Assembly: GCA_964023205.1 (NCBI GenBank)
Contig: OZ026835.1
Coordinates: forward strand, 38,041,083 to 38,105,082
From: Lutraria lutraria
Lineage: Eukaryota; Mollusca; Bivalvia; Venerida; Mactridae
Reading direction: 5' to 3'
Length of the DNA: 64,000 nt
In this document: piece after piece, positions 34,001 to 46,000 of the stretch
Layout: each line of letters opens with the position of its first letter
Position numbering within the stretch: position 1 is the stretch's first letter
Program-made: the position numbers and the translations under genes
The notes under the pieces: model-generated
The model's database searches: none
What the model was told of the DNA's origin: nothing
Seen by the model: the letters and a program-made list of their open reading frames with translations, nothing else

Positions 34001-37000
34001 CTTCATAGAAAGGTAACATCGCTAAACCGAAAGTACGCCTTGCTATGAAAACAGGCTGCAACTCGTTCATTTTTTAAACCACCATTTGTGTAGCTACTAA
34101 TTTATACACAGTTATAGCCATGACACGCTTTTAAAATGAGTACAACTAAGTCCAAACACGATAAAAACGTTAGTTGGCCGAGTACGACATTTGCATGTTC
34201 ATGCAAATTTTCCGTACTTCATTACTAACAATAAAAACGCTGTAGAAACCAGTATTAGAATACTTCCAAGCAGCGAAGTTGGTGAATAATCCCAAATAAG
34301 TCAATTTACGAAGCATTATATTTGATTCGCTGGGAATGGCTCATATTCATCCGTTTCTCTTTTATTTCTGTGACCCGGATACATGCCTGCCGTCACTTCG
34401 TCGAAAAAAGGGGAACCAATAATGTTAATCATGCACTGGTTTCCCGTTTAGAGCGAAGAATCAAGCGTAAGCCGGTTGTCAGCAGGCATGTGCGAGTAAA
34501 GCTTCCGGGGTAACAGAAATCATGCTAAGCGTCAGACGACGCAGAGCGTCTATATCATTAGGCGCTTGCATGCAAATGCAAAGAATAACGTTAAGCGTCA
34601 GATGACACTGAGCAGCAGTATGTATTGCATACTCGCTTTATTTTGTACACAAAAATTATATTGAAAAATCTGAACGTGACATGGGCGCATCACGTGCAAA
34701 AGACGATGTGACATTTTGAATTTTAATGTGACTATGGCGCATGGCGCATGCCTTTCCCGATCACTGTTGTTGAGTAATATATATACTGGTAGTTATGTTC
34801 ATAGTCAATCTATGCGTGATTTAATTGGATATATATATTATTTGAAACAAATGCTAGTTAGACATGGAAAGATATTGTCAAATTTGTAATACACGTGCAG
34901 GGTTCTAGCCAGCATTTTTTTAAGGCATGTTGCAAATACAAATTTGAGTCACCCGTTGAGCATTACGGTTAAAGACTTCAAATGTGTGCTAGTGGGGGGG
35001 GGGGGGTAAGTCCAACAACTTAAGTGATTCATATTTTAGTGAATTTTAAAGTCAAAAGATAGAACTGTTATAAATATATAACATATCATTCACAAATCAA
35101 TAGGAATTAAGATACATGTATCAGTTTTGCATGTCCAAATAAATCATTTGTGTGAATCCGAGGCGCCATGGTTTTGACAGGATGCTCTTTTTATGGAAGT
35201 ACATGGAATGCCAACCCATACTGCTCTATCAGGCATGCACTTCTTAGGTCTCCTTTGATAGTACATGTAGTGTTTCTCTCTCTTATATGTAACCACTTAC
35301 ATTAGAACTCCAACTCAGAGATGGTTTTATACTTAAAGTTTATTGCTCAGTGGCTATTTAATAAATGATGTACAATAGGCCTACTATCAGAGAGGCAACT
35401 ATAGAGACAAGTAACTGATAAGCCAAGTGACTATAAGATTAACTCAATACACTACACTCTTCAGTACACATTTGTTTACATTCTGTAGTCATAGTTAGAT
35501 TGATATCAAATTTTAAAAATATTTTTTTCTTTATTTGTATTTTCAGCAATCATTGCATATTTCACAGTAAGAAATTTTATTGAATCAATTAAACTTTTTA
35601 TTGACTGAATAAAATGACAACAAACATAACACATTGTCACTACCAAAGTTCAAACCAAAAGTAGAAAATGACGACTGACATTTTTTAACCAGAAGTAGCT
35701 GTACTCACTCCGTTTTGACATCAGATCGTATAAGTTAAACTTGAATCATTTTTTTAGATTCCTAGGGATATCAACTGCATTTAACTTCTGCTAAAATTTA
35801 ATAGATAATGATATTTAAGTTACCGTTTCCGTATGTTTCCATTTAGGATCTAAAGATTGGATTATGTCCAGATCGGCGTTGCGGATTTCTGATCAGAACT
35901 CACGATTTCTGATCAGAACTCACATCATGAATGTTATTCCATCGACTCATATGAGTCTCATTTCGTTTTTAATGCTCAATGATTCCTCGGTGATCGATTT
36001 GCTAACGCGTATTTTTTATATCCTCGTCTTCCGTATAGTACTATAGATCTACGTACATTAAAATTGTTCAGTCTTAATTTCACGGTTTTGTCGCATGATG
36101 TCAGTAATTATTATTTGCACACCGATACTGTAGATCTATGCATTTTTCGTCGTTGTTAAATATAAATCATTCGCAGAGGCATAGTAATCATATGTTGCCC
36201 AAGAAACGTGTAATCTAGATACACACAATACGTCATCAGCAATGAATTTCATTCCGAAATAAGTTGCTATCACTGAATGACGTCACTAACAGTGGAATGT
36301 GTCAATTTATATTGAGGCAACTGCATAACGGGTTGAAAACGATATTGTCATAACGGGTTGAAAATAAAATTGTCATTTTAAGATCATTGTGTGTGTACAA
36401 TATTATAGGTATCGTTCATATTTTTAACTTTATGCGAAATATGCATGGCAAGCGACACTCCGCTGACTGCATATAAATAAGAGCTGCATAAATTGTGTAA
36501 ACTTTCAGAATCATAATTATGATAGCTACTCGTGAAAAACAATGCGGCGAAAATCAACATCTTCAAACGGCGCAATTCTGGATGTTTTAGTGAAAGTGCA
36601 CATGCGATAATTATAAGAAAATCTTGTCAACACTCTTACTTAAACTTTCACGGTCATAACATCGAGTATTTAGTTGAAACACGTGGTAAGGCGGGGCTGC
36701 GATTTTGTCAGCGACATGCGTCATGCATTCGAGACTGTCATTGGTTTATTGATATTTGATTGACACTGTTCTTAGTGACGTAACGAGTCAGCACGCGGCA
36801 CATATTCGGATGAAGTTGCTTTTATAATTGGTTGTGTACACAAGCCATGTCGTATACGTAATTAAGGGATGTCGGTGGAATTAAAGGATGTCGAATATAC
36901 AACTGTAAGCCTGAAGGCATGTCGTCCACGACATGCGATATTAGGCTGGCTAGAACCCTGACGTGATACAGAGGATGAGTATTATTTTATCACCATTATT

Positions 37001-40000
37001 TTGGAGGAAACCAGCGATCCACCTTAAATGTATTTTGAAATAGAATACCGATCCTTAAAAAATATGTATTTAAGAAATATTTTTAAAATCGAGTACTCTC
37101 ACTGTCGGTGTGGAAGAATTTTTTTTACTTATGTAGATTTTTATAATTATTATTATTCGTTGAACTGTCAAATAACATTAATCACCGTAGACAATTGCAA
37201 CTTCTTGAGTGTTACAACCTGGTTGTATACTCTTAAAATTCATATAAATATGCAATGCTAGTAATAAATTTAAAAGTCGTGCCCAATCTGATTCTGGACT
37301 ACATGTTTTAAAATTATGAATGCTAACAGCACAGTTGATAATCACTTGACCAGTATATATCATAGTCTCGATTTCAATACATGCATTGATAAAATCAAGA
37401 TAAGTAGTCAATTAAAAAGTTGTTATACAGTGTCCGACAAATTTTTTTCTGTTCTTGTTGCCCACTGGGCAACCAAAATTTTGAACTGGTTGCCCGAAAC
37501 TTTTAGCTCAATTTTTTATCGCGATGTATTTCTGCATATTTTGCAATTACACTGAAACTGAATAGCCAATCAAGTGACCTTTGATTAAATTCTTAGACGA
37601 ATTGGAAATATCGCTGTCGTCAATAAAAGGCTTATAAATACCCACGCGTGCGTTATAGGGCCATTTTTGAAGGCACATTCTTCTTTGACTTTTCGGTAAT
37701 AATTGTTTTTACAAGTGATAAACGCATTTTTGGTGTATAAAACCCAAGACACAGCAGTTCCTGGGCATGCCCCTTTAAAAAATGTGGCCAGTTTGACCAA
37801 AAAAAAGTTTAAGTGTGGCCGGTTTGACTTTTTTGTGGCCGGTTTGGTTAGATGATGGTTTGACTTGAGGCCGGTTTGACTTGTACCCAATGAAACTGAT
37901 ATCACAGAATATTTTGACTAGGGACAGTAGGTGTCTTGGCCTGGTAACAATATTACTTCACACTACCGTCTCACTTCCTGGACCCTTATAAGTGAGAAAT
38001 ATTTTATGGATCATTTCACCGTAGGGGGTCAATATATTCTTTAGCACTTGTGACTGATACCATGTTAAATTTACAATATACAGCATAGATCATAATAGAG
38101 CTGCAACGATTCAGGTTTCCTACGGTTCGATTTCGGTTTTAACCTTCTCGATTATCGAATATTTGATTCGGATATCTACTTCAATAGACTACATAAATTA
38201 CATAGGATTTGTTTAACCTTGCCCCAGTTTCACAAAAAAATAAGACTACTCAAACTCTTTTTACTCAACTTATTTATTAAATCATACATTTCTATTGTTC
38301 CTTTGTATGAAATTCAGAATGTCGTATAAGAAAAAGTTACAACGTTGGGCTAACAACAGTTTCCAACAATTGATACAATTTACCAAGTGTACACTTTCTG
38401 GTCGAAGACATAAGATTTCTAGGTAAAAGAATGCCTGAGTTCATTCTTGATTTTCTATTCAATTTAGTACCGTGAGGGCAGACGTTTGAAATTTTAATAT
38501 GCCAAACATATGTGTTGTTACAAAAAATACTTGTATGCACAGTTTTGCAGTGCATTTATAACATACAACTAGTCTTCTACTCAAGAACTTTTCTCAAACG
38601 CAAAATCTCGCCACGCATTCGATTTTAGTGGCACTGGTGGATCAACAAGCAGTTTTTTGTGGGCCATACTTGTTTTTGTTTACATGCAACGCAGTAAATG
38701 AAATGACGCGCGCTGATTGGATAATATTATTGCCGATGTGCGCTAAATGACAGTGCCAAACCGTACCGAACCGAAAATACGGATTCCAAATCGGATAATC
38801 GATCTGATGCCATGCATTCGGATATATTCGAACTTCTGTGATTTGTTGCAGTCCTAGATCATAATCTTACTCCTAATTTAATTCAGTTCTGTAAAGTCAG
38901 GTGTTAACGAAAAGAAATTTAAGTAACAAAAAATAACTTAAAACGTCACTCGGCATATACCGGTGTAACAGGTCATTCTTTCCCCCCTGGCCCCAAAAAA
39001 CGTTAAATGAGGGCCCTGATGACTATTCTGTTACGAATATTCTGTTACGAATATTCATATTGTAACTTCTTGTAATTGTATCTATATTTTTTTTATTTTG
39101 AATAAAGGGTATCCATGAGATATTCAAACATGAGAATTAACATCTCCGCATACATTTATCAGATGTACGGACATCCCCAATGTTTCTTGAATAAACAGCT
39201 ACCAATGAAATAGCTAAAACGGGTTGACCAATCAGAACGCTGGATATTTAAGATCGTACCTGTTCCTTTGGTACACTGCAACATGGAACGGGAACCAATT
39301 TACTGGGAAATAAGCAAAAAATCCAAATTCAAGAGCAGATAACTTAAAAACGAGATCAGTGACCCCCAATTTGCAAAGTTTAAACAAAATTCATTGATCA
39401 GTTTTAATTTTTCCTATAGTCTATGTAAAAAATGTAGCGAACTACCAAAACGTCTTTAACACTGTAGATGACACAGTTTTGACTGGATCTTCACCAAACC
39501 TTGTCAAAATGTTTGCACCAATGCAGTGTTCTGCCAAGGACGCGATTCTGCGATATTCTCACTAAAAAATTGTAAATGTAGCATAAAATACTGCTTGGGT
39601 GCGATTCATGTCGCGTACGAAATTTCTCGGGTACGAATCTGAAAACAAACTGCAATCGTCACAGTAGTAAAAATATTACAGGAACCGGTGCAAAGTTTCT
39701 TACAGCACTTCTGATTGGTGCATATTTCTGCACCGACCAATGAAATTGATAATTTTTTCGAGACAGTTTATCTTTATAAAAAATGGCGACACCGGCAAAA
39801 AAGTCGCGGACAATTCTAAGCTTTTTCCAAAAGAAAAGTCCACAATCGCATCAAATCCACAATATAACGGTCAATCCTCGCCCGCCTTTTACTGCAGTTT
39901 CATCCCTACTTGTCTCATGTTAAAAGTCAGACGAAACTATCGTATACAAACATGTTACCGTGCCATTTTGCGAAGAAATAGATGAATGATCGCTCTTGTT

Positions 40001-43000
40001 TGAGTTTAGTCTATGATACATATGGGCTATCTGTTCCTGATTTTGTTATTTCATTTATTATTCGGAAGATATATATTAAAAAATTGCCACATCCAAAATT
40101 GGCTTGATATTCATCAGTAGAGAACAATATTTTGTTCTAGGTCATTTTTGTGTTAATGTACGTACCTGGTTATGTTATGTAAGCCAGGTACGTATATTAA
40201 CTATTTATAAATACATCTGGTTAACCAAGATTAATTGAAAAATGTACATCTAAATCAATGGGGTAATTTTCTTCATACATATAGTAACAGTTTATTTGGA
40301 AAGTTTTGTCTCGGTCATTTTCAAAATGTCCCCAATATTTTTTATTGAAGGGGACATTTGTCCCCACTTTTTTAAAACCTTGGCAGAACATTGACCAATG
40401 ATATGTGTGTCAATGTAGAATATGGGTCAGCCGGGGTAAAAAACTGGGTCACCAGGTAAAATCTTAGCTAAAAATCTTGTAAAAGCTCTAAATTGCATGG
40501 TTTTAATTGGATCTTAAAATTAGCCAATTATTGTCTGATTGTTTGTCTTGATGATATTAATGATAACTTTAAATATGGGTCATCTAGGGTAAAAAACTAG
40601 GTCACGAGGTCAAATCTTAAGAAAACATTATTAATACTGTACATGTAGATGTCAAATTTTGATTGTATCTTCACCAAACCTTGTCAGAATGTTTATCATT
40701 AATGATATGTAAGACAAATTCGAACATAGGTCAATTTGGGTCAAAAACTAGGTCACAAGCTCAAATCTTAGGTAAACCTTGTCTATACTGTAGTTTTCAT
40801 GGTTTTGATTGGATCTTCACCAAATTTTGTCAGAATGTTTGTCTTATTTATATGTAGGACAGGTTGTAACATGGGTCATCTGGGGTCAAAAACTAGGTCA
40901 CCGGTACTGAACGGTACATACTTTATTCAATACCACTGACAATGAAGAAAGGAAGAACTCAAGATGACTTTGATAGAATTGTAATCTAATCTGCATAAGG
41001 AATCCAAGCTTGGGGTCATTAAAATTGGTGTTGATAGGTGCAAACAACATAAATATGCATGGTCTATTAAAGATATGACTGACAAGTGCCGATCTTTAAA
41101 ATATTTTACAAGATTCGAAGATGGATCTTGAGCATTCGGTAACTTTACAGTGTTCTTTTTCTGGTTTGCTACTCATCCGCAGACAACAGTTACTACCACC
41201 TAAAAAGTTACTTGTCCAAGGAGAAAAAACCCTGTGTCAAACAAGTCATGCATAGGAATTCCACACCTCTGTAAATAGTTATAAGTTATAAATAATATAC
41301 ATATTTTGACAATCATGAGTACCGGTATTTGACAAATGAATAAATTCATTGATTAGTTCACAAGAACATGTATGGTAATACTATACCCTATATCAATCAA
41401 AAAGAATATACCCCACCCAAATTAGTAAATACTACCCAATTCACCATTATCTGCTATGATACAACCACATTAAACTTCAAGTAGCATTTCCAATATTAAG
41501 CCACAACAAATGCCTGCATGACTTTCTTACCTATCAATTATTAACAAAACAGATGAACACATTCAGGTTACCTGATGAATAGCCAGTCCAATGACTGTCC
41601 AATCAAAATGACATCACCATTAGCCAATCAAATGGCCAGTTTTACCCAAACTAGTAATAGACACTATACATATACTCGCTAACAACTGGAATAAACTTGT
41701 ACCCATGACTTAAATTTGTCTAGAAAATCCCTGAAAGTTATGTTACATACTATGGTCATTATGTTTGAATGTCATACTTGATGTTAATAATAGTCTCTTT
41801 TTTTCCAGAAAAACACACAAACTGCCTTAAGTGTTTATTTGATAAGACAGAGAGAGATCAGAAGGGGATTAAAAATGAGTACCATATTCAAGTGATTATT
41901 GCTGCACATCTGTTTGGACCTTTGGCTGGAGATAAAAGTTATACAATTGGGAACAAAGGTTTTTCTAAAGATGTACGAGAATGTCCTGTTTGTAAGCAAG
42001 ATATAACTGCTATGCTTGGAAATACATCCTTTGGTAAGGACAGGATCTTTTGTTTGTTTAAGCTTACTTGAACCAAAGGATTATCAAAGTCACTGATCTT
42101 ATATATACTATCAAGGTAAAGAGCCTACTATATATGTCTATATGCCAAACAATGTGGAACATCGCATCTGGTTGTTTCAGCATAAAATATAGACATGAAG
42201 GAAAATAGCTACCCTGAAATTTAAACAAATCTTGTCTGAAACCACAGGGCCTAGAGCTTAGATATTTTGTATGTGGCATTGTCTAGTGGACCTCTACCAA
42301 GTTTGCTCAAACTATGGCCCTGGGGTCAAAATTGGTCCCGCCCGGGGTTATCTATAGGAAAATTTTTAAAAATCTTCTTGTCCGAAACCACAAGGCCTAA
42401 AGCTAAGATATTTAGTATTTGGCATTGTCTATTGGACCTCTCCCGAGTTTGTTCAAATGATAGCTGTATGGTAAAATTTGTCCCTGTCCCGGAGTCGCTT
42501 NNNNNNNNNNNNNNNNNNNNNNNNNNNNNNNNNNNNNNNNNNNNNNNNNNNNNNNNNNNNNNNNNNNNNNNNNNNNNNNNNNNNNNNNNNNNNNNNNNNN
42601 NNNNNNNNNNNNNNNNNNNNNNNNNNNNNNNNNNNNNNNNNNNNNNNNNNNNNNNNNNNNNNNNNNNNNNNNNNNNNNNNNNNNNNNNNNNNNNNNNNNN
42701 TATACATGCTTTGATTAAGCCTGACATAATGCCAGGTCAAGTGATCGATTATATCTGGAGTCACTTACTACAAGATATTGAAGACATACATTTAGCTCTA
42801 GGCCGAAGTGTGGATGATGTTTTACTTACCATGCATGTTATCATAGATTATATGATGAAATCACACAATGAAGGTATATGATCCTTATATCGTACATACA
42901 TTGAATGATTTACTTTAGAAGTTGGCCTTTTTTTAGATCACTGTTAGATTTGTTTGTGTCACCAAATAATATGCGATATGTATGTGCATGTATTTAATGA

Positions 43001-46000
43001 TAGATTTCTCACCATACATGTATTATTCTTGTACCAATTTGTCATTTGTTATAGAATCCGTATGCTTATTTCTGCTTTTTTTCAGGGGAACAAGTTACTA
43101 AGGATATATATCGTCTTACTGGTAAAAAAGGTAGAAACAAATGGGAGATGCAATTTTCTAACAAATTTGTACAACCAGTTTTGCAGGTAATACCTTGTAA
43201 TATTTGCCTCAAAATATAGTAAACATTTATACAGTAGAACCCTTCTAATCCAAAACTTCTTGGATAAGTCTTAGAGAGGTTTTCGGATCTGAAAGACTTT
43301 GGATCACATGCTAAAAATCCAGGACCAGCTGACCTGTTAGGTGTAAAGAAGTTTTAAAATAAGAAAGGTTCTGATAAGGCAGGTTGAATTGTACTAAGAC
43401 TATCGGGAACCCCCAAAAATGATCTTAATATTGTCGTGGTCTAGTCGTCAAGTGGAAATATAAAGGAAACAATGAAAACTGATCAAACATTTAGTGATTC
43501 TTTAAATAAAGAGGCTTTATTGTTATCATAAATATTCGACACAATTATGTTAGAATAGATGATGTTTTCACCCAGTATTATACATGTATTATATAAGGAT
43601 GCATTTACTTTTATCATAACATTGGCAAATAAGATCAAATAGTTGTGAAAAAGACACTCAATATACTTAAAAGCAATGTATGTGGATTAATTGATCAAGT
43701 CAGAAATTAAAACATAATGCAGATCAGTAATACATGTATTACGATATCTATTTATTACTAGAATATGTCTCTACAGTTGTAAACATTCTGTTTGCTTTGT
43801 ACTGAGTACATAATCAATTGCATAATAATCTTGTAATGTTTAAGTTTTGGACAATACACTGAAGGTTAACAACCAGTTACTAGCACAAGATCAAAGATTA
43901 GGTATGTATTTATAATTGCATTTAATTGAGCTGTTACTTGGCATATATAGAATTGGATGAATTAATTTTTTTTGTGATTTGGTGTGTACTGCTGTACAAT
44001 TGAAGTTGTCCTATAGCAAATTACTTACTACACATAACAGTTGAACATTTCATTGCACTTGTCGGGATTAATTGCACATTTATGAAATCATTGTGTGACA
44101 ATATGAGTATACAGTTAATAAAAAGATTCCCAGAAAAAACATACAAAGAAATCGACCCTCAACAAAATATTATCTTCATCAGCACCTCCTACTTAGCACA
44201 AAACTCAACTAATTCACAATATCATTCAAAACTTGACTTTCGTTTTATTTAGGAGCAAACCCCTTGTTGTGTTTATTGTATGAAACGGAAACTCATTCGG
44301 AAGCTGAGGACCCGTCTTCGTTACAGCTGATTCCTCGTGTATGGAGATACCGTACACCGATATCTTTGCAACATCTCCGACAGGAATTTGATGCTAGAAT
44401 CAGTGTAACACAGAAGCGCCAGAAACAATTTAAAGTTCTTCAACTCTTCTTGAAAGAGGTATACATATTGTGTCGTATTACTATTCATAATCTTAACTTA
44501 GCTGTCTTAATGCGTTTGATTTTAGCATTTATTTAACAATGTCTGTAATCATTCATTAAACCTTGATCATTAGTAAAATGAATGGTGGTGCTTCCTAGAC
44601 CTACTTTAATGTATTGTCTTAGTTTTCGTGTTGAAATTTGTTTATCACATTTCCAATTGTCCAACCTAAGTGTTAATGTGGATTTGTGTGCCTTCACTCT
44701 GAAAGATTGAGCTATATAGGTTTACCCTTGTTCGTCTGTCCATCTGAAAATCTTGAGCCATGCATATCTCAAAAAGTATTCGATGCTGAGTTTTGAAATT
44801 ATACAGGAATGTTTATCAGCATGTGATGTTGTGCATAACGGGTTTTAATTCTGTCAAAGGTTGTAGACTCGGGAGGTATTTGCCCTTGAATTAGTATTTT
44901 AGTATTACATGTATTAAAATATTGTGTCATGCATAGTGTACCATGACCAGAATAATAGAGCGAGTGCATTTGTGTCCTATGGACACATTTATAGTTATGA
45001 GCTAATAAGTTCATGTATTTAATACATTTATACAGGAACATCATTTGAGAGCTTTGAGGTTTATTCCAAGCATTCTGAGACTACATCGAGCCTTGTTCCA
45101 AAAATATCAGAGAAAACTGGATAAAGCTGAGGCTTCTCATATCACTGTCTCTGAGCTTAAGAAAGGTACCCATTTACATTATTTTGGAAAATAATTTTAG
45201 AGCTTTAAAAAGAATTTAATTTACATTTATCAATTTAGTATTCAGCATCTGAATTAATGAAAATGTACCTTTTTAGAAATTTATTAATTTGTGATTAATG
45301 ATGATGTTGAATGAGATGGTCATAGTATCATTAGGAAAGACTTAGAATTGAGGTGGTAACTGAATTAATGTTAACTGCTTATAAATTTGATGTCATTATT
45401 ACAGAAGCCGTGGCTGGTGGTGAGACCATTCAATTGTTACAAGATTTTACTGATGCCTGGGAACTTGTGAGAGAACATCTGATCATGTACAGTAAGTTCT
45501 TATAGAATTTTCTCATGATCATGTACCATTAGACTACTCGCTTTTATCAGCAGAACATTTCTTTGTCTTTAGCCCATCACTGTAACATATACTTACATAC
45601 ATACAATTTCAGTGTGTCCTACAACACTAGGTGGAGTGATCGTACCTAAGGAATACTGCATTAGATCAATTGATGACACAACTCCGATTGCGATGTTACT
45701 ACCAACAACTAAGGAAGCTGGACTTTGTTCTTACGTATTGCTAGATTTCCTGATGAGAAAACAGAATGATTTCTTGGATAAATATCTGAAAGAATCTCGC
45801 AGGTAGATTGTTGGATAATGTGATAATTTATTTTTGAAACATAAAATATAAATCTGTTACATTGATGTTTCCTTTCCTGAACAGCATCAATCTTTTGAAT
45901 GCTTGCAGTATGAGTTTAACTGAAAAACACCATGGTACTACTGATCTAGAAATCACAGTAGCAAAGCACTTGTCAAATAGAAACTAGCTGTCTTTGATAT

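Larger units (their letters stand above)
31235..34766. mobile_element. Nested DNA transposon B
   Basis: The ends are CAGTGATCGGGAAAG and its inverted copy. A ttgttg repeat flanks both sides. Subterminal 'caatgtgacattt' motifs occur inside both ends. It contains element C. TIR style is hAT-like; the 6-bp duplication is ambiguous because the target is a TTG repeat. Confidence 0.65.
31021..37944. mobile_element. Large TIR DNA transposon A in RNF213-like intron 1
   Basis: Terminal inverted repeats of about 180 bp (31021-31198 and 37764-37944) start CCAGGCCAAGACACCTACTG and are roughly 93% alike by eye. TA flanks both ends (31019-31020 and 37945-37946). The TIRs contain repeats of GTCAAACCGGCCAC. 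Two other elements (B and D) lie inside. No transposase was recognised. A TA duplication suggests a Tc1/mariner-type or related family. Confidence 0.8.
39440..40905 (+). repeat. Pearl/Helentron-like core fragment, interrupted
   Basis: Core type 1 units (GGTCAAAAACTAGGTCAC) without either terminal hairpin. A DNA transposon interrupts it at 39524-40393. Confidence 0.6.

Noticed and set aside
34994..35006. Run of 13 G as a regulatory G-quadruplex
   Set aside because: A single homopolymer run inside a dead transposon; no further support.
42267..42881. 204-codon ORF spanning the N gap
   Set aside because: Its first half is repeat, its middle is N, and only the part after 42701 is coding.
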